From GCA-2732755 sp965228265 (lineage in GTDB: Bacteria > Planctomycetota > Phycisphaerae > Phycisphaerales > UBA1924): a DNA stretch of 64,000 bases. The DNA lies in assembly GCA_965228265.1 (NCBI GenBank), contig OZ245804.1, forward strand, positions 2,976,001 to 3,040,000, in the 5' to 3' direction. Positions 52,363 through 60,421 of this stretch are shown one piece after another. A program made the position numbers and the translations under genes. Within the stretch, counting starts at the first letter, position 1, and each line of letters begins with the position of its first letter. The notes beneath the pieces were generated by a model. It was given only the letters and a program-made list of their open reading frames with translations. It was not told where the DNA came from and made no database searches.

Positions 52363-53256
52363 ATGCCAGACCAGCACCGCCCGGCCCGACTCATCAACCG
52401 AGCCAAAGCGCCAGCCGTCGCGCTCGAAACCACAATCCTGGTCCACGGCCTCCCGCCCGAACAGGCCCTCGCCGTAGGAGAGCAACTCGAGAACGCGGTC
52501 AAAGAATCTGGCTCGAACCCCGCGCTCATCGGCGTCGTCGACGGCTCACCCGTCGTGGGCATGACACGCGACGAACTCAAGCGCCTCACCGAAGCAGGCA
52601 GCGTCCCAAAGCTCAACACGTCCAACCTCGGGCACGCGCTCTTTGCCCGCTCCCACGGCGCGACCACCGTCAGCACCACCATGGAACTCGCCGAGCGCAG
52701 CGGCATCCGCGTCTTCGCCACCGGGGGCATCGGGGGCGTCCACAAGGACTACCACCTCACCCCCGACATCTCCGCCGATCTCTTTGCGCTCACCCGTCAT
52801 CGCGTCGCCGTGGTCACCTCGGGCTGCAAAAACATCCTCGACATCCCCGCCACCCGCGAGATGCTCGAGACCCTGGGCGTCCCGGTTGTCGGTTACCAGA
52901 CCGACGTCTTCCCCGCTTTTTACCAGCGCCGAACGGACCTCCCCGTGGACGCCACCTTCGACGATGCCTCTGAGTTGGCCGACTACCTGGCCTTCGAACT
53001 CGCCCGCCACAAGCGCGGCGTCGTCGTCGCCAACCCCATCCCCGAAGCGGACGAGATCGACCAGAACCAGTGGGATGAATGGCTCACCAAGGCGCACAGT
53101 TTGCCCAGTGTGAAGGCTGCGACCGGTCGCGACGCAACGCCCGCGCTTCTTGCCGAGGTACACCGCCTGTCGGATGGCAAGACCGTCGAGGCCAACATCG
53201 CGCTGGCTCTGTCGAACGCCCGGCTCGCGGGCAAGCTCGCCGCCGGTCTGCGATAA
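52363..53256 (+). CDS. psuG: Pseudouridine-5'-phosphate glycosidase
   Basis: This enzyme splits pseudouridine monophosphate into uracil and ribose 5-phosphate for RNA catabolism. The 297-residue length fits PsuG. The N-terminal active-site region VALETTILVHGLP has the conserved Glu, FATGGIGGVH and SGCKNILDIPATREMLETLGV (the catalytic Lys in CKNILD) are all present, and VANPIPEAD follows. The ATG at 52363 is preferred; a GTG at 52351 adds four residues. No pseudouridine kinase (PsuK) gene adjoins it, which is unusual because psuK and psuG are normally paired. Confidence 0.93.
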   Translation: MPDQHRPARLINRAKAPAVALETTILVHGLPPEQALAVGEQLENAVKESGSNPALIGVVDGSPVVGMTRDELKRLTEAGSVPKLNTSNLGHALFARSHGATTVSTTMELAERSGIRVFATGGIGGVHKDYHLTPDISADLFALTRHRVAVVTSGCKNILDIPATREMLETLGVPVVGYQTDVFPAFYQRRTDLPVDATFDDASELADYLAFELARHKRGVVVANPIPEADEIDQNQWDEWLTKAHSLPSVKAATGRDATPALLAEVHRLSDGKTVEANIALALSNARLAGKLAAGLR

Positions 53257-53613
53257 GACGAGCGAGACGTCCGCTGATCAATAACCGACATTCTCGGACG
53301 AACAGGTACCGGTCATAACAAAAGCTTCATCGCCAAAATATCGCACTTTGACAGCCCAACCAGACACCCCGAGCTACCATAAAGCAGAGGAGATTCGTGC
53401 CACAGCCAAGCCCGGAACCCGTTTCAGGGCAGCGGTTTGTGGGCAGTGTGCTATCGCTGCATACATCAATGAGGCGTCCAGTTTCATCAGCTCCGACTGA
53501 GGACCCGGGCGCGATCGAAACACGTTCGCACGCACACCGAGGTGCGCCGCGATGAGAGAGAGTTCGTCGAGAGAGAACCTGCGGCCAATGTCCGCAAAAA
53601 TGGGGAAAAGAAA
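53257..53613 (+). other. Intergenic leader of the dockerin-tailed protein
   Basis: This 357-base region includes an A-rich stretch around 53314-53335 and a TTGACA at 53346-53351, followed 21 bases later by TACCAT; the spacing is too long for a confident promoter. Directly before the next gene lies GGGGAAAAG, a usable ribosome-binding site. No gene is visible. Confidence 0.4.
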
Positions 53614-55824
53614 ATGAAGATTGCCCGTCTGATGACCCTCGCCGCCTGCGCCGGTCTCGCGACCCCCGCGCTCGCCCAGGACAGCGTTTCCAGCACCGGT
53701 GCCGGCGACGCCCTCGATGCGTACGACACCACCACGCAGGTCGTCAAATTCAGCACCAAGCTGACGCCCTTCAGCTCGAGCCTCGGCAACAGCTACGGCA
53801 TCGTGCCCCTCATCAAGGCCAGCGACTCGCTGCCCGTCGACTCGTTCTTCAGCCACCTGATCTCGGGTCAGGCCATGAGCCGCTCCATCGTCGACAACTC
53901 GCTCACCACCGGCAGCTACGCCACATGGACCATGCCCGGCCAGGGCGTCAACCCCCAGAACAACACCGCTCCCGGTTCGGTCAGCGCGCCCGCCAGCGGC
54001 CTCAAGAGCGTCGGCGTCGCCTTCGCTGAGTTCGGCAACTCCGCCAACAACATCATCACCGGCCTCGTCTCCTTCGACCCGAGCGTCCGTGACACCCTCT
54101 ACGTCGACCGCATCGTCGCCGCGACCAACCAGCCCTCCGGCACCGTCAACTCCGACAACGCCGCCTTCGGCATGGGCGTGATCGACGCCAACATGAACGT
54201 CCAGTTCCGCGCCGACGACTTCAACGCCTCCGGCGCCAACAACGTCTCGGGCGACAACGTCTTCCGCGTCAACGCCGAGCTCCGCTCCAACGGCAACCTC
54301 AACGTCATCGGTGGCGCCGGCGGCACCCACGCGGGCACCACCGACGCGCTGCTCGTCGGCAACGCCACTGTCCACAGCCCGGGCGCACAGATCGAGGAAG
54401 CCTTCGGCGGCCCCGTCGGCTACGGCCCCAACTTCAACGGCCAGCTCGCTTTCAACAACTACGCATCCGTCACCACAAACCACCTCTCCTCGACCTTCGC
54501 CGGCCTGCCCAACGCCATGGATCAGCGCGGCACCCCGGGCTACTCGCCCATCAACCCCCTTGGTGGTGTCGCCACCGCCATCACGCTCGCGCGTGACACC
54601 GCGACCACCAAGCTCAGCATCTTCGGCCTCAACGCCGACGCCTCGCCCGCCAGCGTCGCGGTCTTCGAAGCACCCACCATGATGTCCGACCCCATCGACG
54701 GCTACGCGGCCCCCTACGCCGAGTTCCGTCACTACCGCAGCCAGATGGCCTTCAACGGCCCCTCCGGCTCCGCCGCCGTCTCGCAGGACGCCGTCACCGG
54801 TGAAGTTCTCGCGGCAGCTGTCTACGACATCGACTGTGCCAACTGCGGCCTCGGCGGCTACGGCGCCGGTTCGGCGACCGCTCCCGTTCAGGGCATCTCC
54901 GTTGCCCGCTTCGATCCGGCAAACCCCGCCGGCGTCACCTGGAACCTCGCCGCCTGGGTCGACGGCGACACCGGCACCGGCAAGCCCGTCTTCGACAGCA
55001 TGAACAACCAGATCGGTGAGCTCACCGCGATCGCCGTCTTCGGCATCGCCGGCCCCTCGATCTCAGGCGTCTCCATGGACGCGGCAGGCAACATTTACTT
55101 CATCGCACCCTTCTACGACTACGGCCCCGACATGATGATCGGCGGCGTCGATGACGACTTCGACTCCGCTCTCTTCCGCGGCATCTACGACTCCGCCACC
55201 GGCGGCTACCGCCTCGAGAAGCTCCTCCAGACCGGCGACGTCTTCACTTCCGCCAACAACGGCCTCAACTACGTCATCACCTTCCTCTCCATCGCCGACA
55301 GCAACTCCACCTCATCGGGCACCTTCTTCGGGCACAACACCTCGTTCGACGGCTACCCCGGCGCCGCTGACCCCACCAACCCCGCCAACCACAACAACCT
55401 CGGCGGCCTCGTGGTCTCGGCTGACATGACCTACGACAGCAACAGCGACGGCCAGTTCGACGAAGCCACCGGCGACGAGGGTTACAACTACCTCTTCTAC
55501 ATCGCCCCCCTCGGCGGCACCGGCATCACCGACTGCAACAACAACGGCGTCGACGATGCCACCGACATCGCCAACGGCACCTCCGACGACCTCAACGGCG
55601 ACGGCATCCCCGACGAGTGCCCGGGCCAGATGGACCGCCTCTGCGCCGACGTCAACAACGACGGCAGCGTCTCCCCCGCCGACTTCTCCGCATGGGTCTC
55701 GGCGTTCAACACCTTGAACTACCGCGCCGACCAGAACTTCGACGGCCTGGTCACCCCCGCCGACTTTTCCTCATGGGTTGCCAACTTCAACCTCGGCGTC
55801 AACGGCCCGACCTGCCTGAACTGA
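53614..55824 (+). CDS. Large secreted protein with C-terminal dockerin-like tail
   Basis: The 736-residue protein has a clear signal peptide (MKIARLMTLAACAGLATPALAQ) and a long beta-rich, Gly/Asn/Ser-rich body with no recognised enzyme motif. Near the end is a thrombospondin-type-3-like Ca stretch (CNNNGVDDATDIANG, DLNGDGIPDEC). Two dockerin-like repeats follow (DVNNDGSVSPADFSAWVSAF and NFDGLVTPADFSSWVANF), whose Asp/Asn pattern fits EF-hand-like calcium loops. Such tails may anchor or assemble extracellular proteins. GGGGAAAAG before ATG 53614 decides the start. A strong terminator follows. Confidence 0.85.
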   Translation: MKIARLMTLAACAGLATPALAQDSVSSTGAGDALDAYDTTTQVVKFSTKLTPFSSSLGNSYGIVPLIKASDSLPVDSFFSHLISGQAMSRSIVDNSLTTGSYATWTMPGQGVNPQNNTAPGSVSAPASGLKSVGVAFAEFGNSANNIITGLVSFDPSVRDTLYVDRIVAATNQPSGTVNSDNAAFGMGVIDANMNVQFRADDFNASGANNVSGDNVFRVNAELRSNGNLNVIGGAGGTHAGTTDALLVGNATVHSPGAQIEEAFGGPVGYGPNFNGQLAFNNYASVTTNHLSSTFAGLPNAMDQRGTPGYSPINPLGGVATAITLARDTATTKLSIFGLNADASPASVAVFEAPTMMSDPIDGYAAPYAEFRHYRSQMAFNGPSGSAAVSQDAVTGEVLAAAVYDIDCANCGLGGYGAGSATAPVQGISVARFDPANPAGVTWNLAAWVDGDTGTGKPVFDSMNNQIGELTAIAVFGIAGPSISGVSMDAAGNIYFIAPFYDYGPDMMIGGVDDDFDSALFRGIYDSATGGYRLEKLLQTGDVFTSANNGLNYVITFLSIADSNSTSSGTFFGHNTSFDGYPGAADPTNPANHNNLGGLVVSADMTYDSNSDGQFDEATGDEGYNYLFYIAPLGGTGITDCNNNGVDDATDIANGTSDDLNGDGIPDECPGQMDRLCADVNNDGSVSPADFSAWVSAFNTLNYRADQNFDGLVTPADFSSWVANFNLGVNGPTCLN

Positions 55825-55849
55825 TACAGGGCAGCACGACCACCATTCA

Positions 55850-55882
55850 CCCGCCCGTCCCGAAAGGGGTGGGCGGGCTTTC
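55850..55882 (+). terminator. Strong Rho-independent terminator
   Basis: A 12-base stem (CCCGCCCGTCCC with GGGGTGGGCGGG, two G-T pairs) is capped by a GAAA tetraloop and followed by CTTTCGT. It ends the dockerin-tailed gene at 55824. Confidence 0.85.
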
Positions 55883-55963
55883 GTAAGAGCCAATCCCATT
55901 GCATCGACGGTTCCGGTCGTGCATCATGGAAAGGCCAGAACCAAGCAGACCCCGGAGCCAGTC

Positions 55964-57616
55964 ATGCCCATCCGCTTTACCGCCATCTCGACACTCTGCA
56001 TCGCACTCGCCTCTACAGCGCACGCCCAATGGGACCCCGCCAACTCGCAATGGGGCAAGACGGATGCAACGGACGTGCGTGTCATGACCTGGAACGTCGA
56101 AGACGGCATCTGCCGGACCGCCAACAAGACGCAATCCACCGGCTCGTGGGCCGCCCTGGCGCGCATCACCGCCGCCATGAAGCCCGACGTCCTCATCCTC
56201 CAGGAAGCGGGCGACAACTCAGGCAACGGCACAGGCTCAGGCGCTGACTCCGTCGCCAACCTCACAACCGTCCTCGAGCTCTTCATGCACGGCGGCTCCG
56301 ACCCCTTCAACGGCGGCTCGGTCACCGAATACGTCCAGCTCTACGCCCCCGGCTACGACCTCCCATACATCTTCGTCAGTTCGAACACCGACAACTTCAA
56401 CCGAAACGTCATCCTCAGCCGCTGGCCCTTTGCCGACCTCAACGGCGACACACGCTCCACGTACAGCAACTTCTCCGTCGGCTCGAACGCCACACCCATC
56501 GACGGCGGCACCGGTGGCATCCGCGGCTTCCAGTTCGCCGAGATCGACCTCCCCAACGAAACCTACATCGGTGACCTCGTCGTCGGCAACGGCCACCTCA
56601 AGGCCGGCGGCTCGAGCAGCGATCTGAGTCAACGACTCGACGCCGCGCAGAACATCTGGTACTACGCAAGGTACTGGTACAACGGCAACGGCACCGGTAC
56701 CGTCGACCCAGAAAACGCCGTCAGCGATATCCCCGTCGCCACCGATGTCCTCGACCCATTCACACCCATCATCATGGGTGGCGACCTCAACGAGGACGAA
56801 GAATCAAACGGACGCAACGGCCCCGTCTTCTGGATGACGTACGGCCCAACGCAGGGCGACTCCACCACCGGCGTCGACGTCGACGGCTCCGACGGCATCT
56901 ACGACGCCTCCACCGAGTTCTTCTCGGGTGATCCCGACACACAAGGCTCGAGCAAACTCGACTCGCTCATCTGGCAGGACTCCATCGCCACGCGACGCCG
57001 GTCGTTCATCTTCCAGAGCGCCGAGGTCCCCCTCGGCAGCATGCCGCCCGAGATCGCCGACTTCGGCTTCCCGCCCGCACAGAACGGAGCCGTCACCAGC
57101 ACCTTCGCATCCGACCACTTCCCGGTGATCGCGGACTTCATCCTTCCCCTCGGCTCCGCGCCCACGCCCGGCGAGTTCAACCTCCTCTCGCCCGCCGACA
57201 ACGCGACCAAGATCGGAACCTCCATCCTTGCAACGTGGGAAGCAGCCGACGACGCCGACTACTACGAGATCATCGTCGCCACAGACCCAGCCCTCACCAA
57301 CGTCTTCTACACCACCAGCCCGCTGCCCGGCACTTCATCAATCATCTTCGGGCTCAACACCTGCACCAACTACTACTGGCAGGTCCGCGCCTACAACGCC
57401 AACGGCTACACCGAGTCCACACCAAGCGTCGCCATCTTCACCACACTCGGCTACGGCGACCAGAACAACGACGGCATCGTCACCCCCGCAGACTTCTCCG
57501 CATGGGTCGCCAACTTCAACGCAGGCGACCCGCTCGCAGACGTCAACCAGGACGGCAGCGTCTCACCCGCGGACTTCTCCGCCTGGGTCGCCGCCTTCAA
57601 CAACAACTGCCCGTAA
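55964..57616 (+). CDS. Secreted endonuclease/exonuclease/phosphatase-fold protein with dockerin-like tail
   Basis: The 550-residue protein has a signal peptide (MPIRFTAISTLCIALASTAHAQ) and an EEP-fold domain (about residues 35-400) with MTWNVEDG near its start, ILQEAGDN, GGDLNEDEE, and SDHFPV carrying the catalytic Asp-His pair. A fibronectin-type-III-like domain follows (about 405-490, ILATWEAADDADYYEI), then two dockerin-like repeats (GIVTPADFSAWVANF and GSVSPADFSAWVAAF). It probably hydrolyses phosphodiesters outside the cell; nuclease or lipid phosphatase activity is open. GGAG precedes ATG 55964. The frame ends in a tandem repeat. Confidence 0.85.
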   Translation: MPIRFTAISTLCIALASTAHAQWDPANSQWGKTDATDVRVMTWNVEDGICRTANKTQSTGSWAALARITAAMKPDVLILQEAGDNSGNGTGSGADSVANLTTVLELFMHGGSDPFNGGSVTEYVQLYAPGYDLPYIFVSSNTDNFNRNVILSRWPFADLNGDTRSTYSNFSVGSNATPIDGGTGGIRGFQFAEIDLPNETYIGDLVVGNGHLKAGGSSSDLSQRLDAAQNIWYYARYWYNGNGTGTVDPENAVSDIPVATDVLDPFTPIIMGGDLNEDEESNGRNGPVFWMTYGPTQGDSTTGVDVDGSDGIYDASTEFFSGDPDTQGSSKLDSLIWQDSIATRRRSFIFQSAEVPLGSMPPEIADFGFPPAQNGAVTSTFASDHFPVIADFILPLGSAPTPGEFNLLSPADNATKIGTSILATWEAADDADYYEIIVATDPALTNVFYTTSPLPGTSSIIFGLNTCTNYYWQVRAYNANGYTESTPSVAIFTTLGYGDQNNDGIVTPADFSAWVANFNAGDPLADVNQDGSVSPADFSAWVAAFNNNCP

Positions 57617-57665
57617 TCAATGGCCCGTCATCAACGGCCTGTCATCAACGGCCCGTCATCAACCG
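57610..57665 (+). repeat. Four tandem 14-base repeats over the gene end
   Basis: Units at 57610, 57624, 57638 and 57652 follow the pattern CCCGTCATCAACGG with 1-3 changes. The first unit contains the TAA stop of the preceding gene, where its A replaces the C of the other units. The 14-base length is not a multiple of 3. Confidence 0.85.
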
Positions 57666-57686
57666 TTGACCCACAGGTCGGCCGGA

Positions 57687-58166
57687 TCAGGAAGCCGCGC
57701 CCTGATCCAACTCGCGCAGCCTGCGGATCGCAAGCTCAAGCCGACGACGGATCTGCTGCACGTTGATCTGAGACTTCACGCGCGCCAGGAGCTCGAGCCG
57801 CTGCACGGGCTTGGTCAGGAAGTCATCCGCGCCCGCCTCAATCGCACGCTCGACATCCGAGATCTCGTTGAGAGCCGTCACCATCACGATCGGCACCGAT
57901 GAGGTCGCCGGGTCCTTCTTCAGCTTCTCGCAGACCTGGAAGCCGCTCATCCGGGGCATCATCACATCCAGCACCATGACGTCCGGCACGCGCTGCTTGG
58001 CGATTTCGATCGCCTCGGCTCCGTCCCGCGCCAGATCGATCTGGCATCCCAGGTCTTCCAGGTACGCCTGGAGCAGCTCCAGATTCTGCGCGTTGTCATC
58101 GACAACCAGAATCCGGGCATCGGGCGAGACCGTCAGCGTGTCCTCAGCGTTGAAATTGCCTGACAT
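57687..58166 (-). CDS. Single-domain response regulator (PleD/CheY-like receiver)
   Basis: The 159-residue protein is a phosphoacceptor domain: DD at residues 23-24, the phosphorylated Asp67 in MVLDVMMPRMSG, Thr97 and Lys119 (DDFLTKPV). A C-terminal helical extension (about 125-159, with RRRLELAIRRLRELDQ) could support coiled-coil pairing. No output domain or adjoining histidine kinase is present, so its partner is encoded elsewhere. It faces the nuclease gene's 3' end and diverges from the following gene. Confidence 0.92.
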   Translation of the reverse strand: MSGNFNAEDTLTVSPDARILVVDDNAQNLELLQAYLEDLGCQIDLARDGAEAIEIAKQRVPDVMVLDVMMPRMSGFQVCEKLKKDPATSSVPIVMVTALNEISDVERAIEAGADDFLTKPVQRLELLARVKSQINVQQIRRRLELAIRRLRELDQGAAS

Positions 58167-58281
58167 ATTCCGAATCCTCCAGCAATTTCTGCATCCAAAC
58201 CCGGGGCTGTCGGTTCAAATCGGGTGCCCACTCTGCGAGAATAGCATCTCCAGAGCCATCCAAGCACACCCGAGGGAAACC

Positions 58282-58734
58282 ATGCCCGCCTCCAGACAAC
58301 CCAGCCGATCGCCTTGGGAGGACCGTTTCACCACCCCCACGACCGATCTGCTCCTCGATCAGTACGAAGGCCCCGCCCAAAACCTCGCCCGAACCGCCCT
58401 CGATCAGCTCGAAAAGATCGCTGGACAGCCCCCAAAGCTCGAATGGCTCGGCCTGAGCTGGAAATGGACCCTCGTCTACAAGGTCCCGGGCGAATCCGAA
58501 CCCAGCGCCTATTTCGTCCCCACACCCGACTGGCCCTCCATCGCACTGCCAGTCCCCATCCCGATCGCTGAGGACATTCTCACCCGTCGTGGAAGCAAAT
58601 ACCTCCGCGAAACCCTCGTCCACGCCTGCCAGGTCGACCAGATCCGCTGGGCCCAGTGGGCCATCCAAGGCAAAGCCCAGCTCGCCGACGTTCTCAAGCT
58701 CACAACGGGTATCGTTGAGGGTCAGCCCGTCTGA
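58282..58734 (+). CDS. Conserved protein of unknown function
   Basis: The 150-residue protein is soluble, with Trp/Leu/Pro-rich segments LEWLGLSWKWTLVYKVPGES and AYFVPTPDWPSIALPVPIP. No signal, membrane helix or known motif is recognised. The start at ATG 58282 follows GAGGGAAACC; the frame is open upstream only because of GC-rich shadow sequence. It is divergent from the response regulator gene, with 115 bases between their starts. Function cannot be assigned. Confidence 0.65.
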   Translation: MPASRQPSRSPWEDRFTTPTTDLLLDQYEGPAQNLARTALDQLEKIAGQPPKLEWLGLSWKWTLVYKVPGESEPSAYFVPTPDWPSIALPVPIPIAEDILTRRGSKYLRETLVHACQVDQIRWAQWAIQGKAQLADVLKLTTGIVEGQPV

Positions 58735-58827
58735 CCCCAGCAAACCGGCCCGCGTTTCAACCGAGACGCCCCGTTGCGCCGATCCGTCTGGGACACACCC
58801 TCGCCCGTCCGTGCAAGGAGGCCCCGC

Positions 58828-60339
58828 ATGTCGGCGACTGTCCGTTCTCTCGCGCTCATTACGATCTCGGCCCTGCTGGCGATCCCGCTCGCCGCGACCG
58901 CGCAGATCCGTTCCGAGCTCGAGTCCATCGTCCGCAACGCCGCCCTCGGTCAGAACGGCATCGCCGGCGTCAGTGTCATCGACCTCAACACAGGCGCCAC
59001 CCTCTACGAACACCGCGCCTCTGAGCCTCTCGCCCCGGCTTCCAACATGAAGCTTTTCACCAGCGCCGCAGCCGTCGAAATCCTCGGGCCCGACTTCACC
59101 TTCCAGACCGACCTCTCCATCACCGCCGACGGCACCGTCGTCCTCATCGGCTCGGGCGATCCGGCGCTGGCCGACCCCGAGGTCATGAAAGAACGCACCC
59201 CCTCCACCATGCCGAGCGATCTCTTCGGCGCACTCGCCAGCGTCGTCCAGAAGAAAACCACACGCGTCAAGGAAGTCGTCGTGGATGACCGCGTCTTTGA
59301 GCGCAAACTCATCCATCCCGACTGGCCGACCGATCAGCTCGAACGCTGGTACTGCGCCCCCGTCGCGGGCGTCAACGTCCACTCCAATGTCCTCGCCTTC
59401 TACCCGAACCCCGGCACGCCCGACACGGGCACCACCGTCGACATCTCACCCCTCGCCCCCTGGCTCGAAGTCGAGAACCTCTCGCGGCGCGTCTACGAGG
59501 GACGCAACGCCGTCTGGATCCAACGCTCGGGCACCGATGAGAAATGGACCATCCGCGGCACCATCAACGTGCCCACCCAGGTCCCCATCGAGGTCTCCAT
59601 CTACAACCCCGCCCTCTTCATGGGCAAGATCCTCGCCGACCGGCTCTCGGCGCTTGGCGTCCTCGTCGGCACGGACCGCACGCCCTACACCGCCGTCCGC
59701 CTCGCGGGCGAGCACGAGTCCTTCGAGTTCGAGGGCCCGCCTCTGGCGCGTCACGTCTCCACGCTCGAAGAGATCCTCCACCGCGTCAACTACGACTCGC
59801 ACAACATGTACGCCGAGGCCCTGCTCAAGCGCATGGGATACGCCGTCACGGGCGAGCCCGGCTCCTGGGACAACGGCCCGGCCGTCATCCGCATGCTCAT
59901 CGCCGAAAGGCTCGGCCCCGATCACGCCTCGTCCACGATCATCCGCGACGGCTCGGGCCTCTCCCGCGAGAACCGCGTCCGGGCCGACACCGTCACCGCG
60001 TGGCTCTTCGAGATGTACCACAACGACGACACCCGCACCGCGCTGCTCGCCTCGCTCCCCACCGCTGAGAACAAGCTCGGCAGGCGCTTCCGCCTGGGCA
60101 GCGTCGGCAACGAGGTCTACGCCAAGACCGGCACCATCAACCACGTCCGATGCCTCTCGGGCTACATCATCAACCCCGAGACCGGACAGGGAGCCGCCTT
60201 CAGCTTCCTCCTCAACGGCCTCACCACCGGCGACTCCATCGCCAGCGCCCGCAACCTCCACCGCGACCTCGTCGAATGCCTCGACCGAAACATCAACCAG
60301 TTCACCATCCCAGCCGAGCCCGCCAACCTCGGCGGCTGA
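58828..60339 (+). CDS. dacB: D-alanyl-D-alanine carboxypeptidase / endopeptidase (PBP4 type)
   Basis: This S13-family serine enzyme trims or opens peptidoglycan cross-links in the periplasm. The 503-residue protein has a signal peptide (about residues 1-26) and all three catalytic motifs: SNMK with Ser72 and Lys75, SHN from Ser324, and KTG at 433-435. AAGGAGG precedes ATG 58828, which decides the start. Finding it in a planctomycete context agrees with the group having peptidoglycan. It is monocistronic and converges on the UbiD-like gene. Confidence 0.94.
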   Translation: MSATVRSLALITISALLAIPLAATAQIRSELESIVRNAALGQNGIAGVSVIDLNTGATLYEHRASEPLAPASNMKLFTSAAAVEILGPDFTFQTDLSITADGTVVLIGSGDPALADPEVMKERTPSTMPSDLFGALASVVQKKTTRVKEVVVDDRVFERKLIHPDWPTDQLERWYCAPVAGVNVHSNVLAFYPNPGTPDTGTTVDISPLAPWLEVENLSRRVYEGRNAVWIQRSGTDEKWTIRGTINVPTQVPIEVSIYNPALFMGKILADRLSALGVLVGTDRTPYTAVRLAGEHESFEFEGPPLARHVSTLEEILHRVNYDSHNMYAEALLKRMGYAVTGEPGSWDNGPAVIRMLIAERLGPDHASSTIIRDGSGLSRENRVRADTVTAWLFEMYHNDDTRTALLASLPTAENKLGRRFRLGSVGNEVYAKTGTINHVRCLSGYIINPETGQGAAFSFLLNGLTTGDSIASARNLHRDLVECLDRNINQFTIPAEPANLGG

Positions 60340-60421
60340 TTGACCATCCAGTGGCGGAGACTTCCAGCCTCCGCGCCCCTCCCCCGGTGGGGGCGGCGTC
60401 CCGCCGCCCGGTTTCACCGAC

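Noticed and set aside
53346..53372. TTGACA/TACCAT promoter before the dockerin-tailed protein
   Set aside because: The spacer of 21 bases is too long for a standard sigma-70 promoter.
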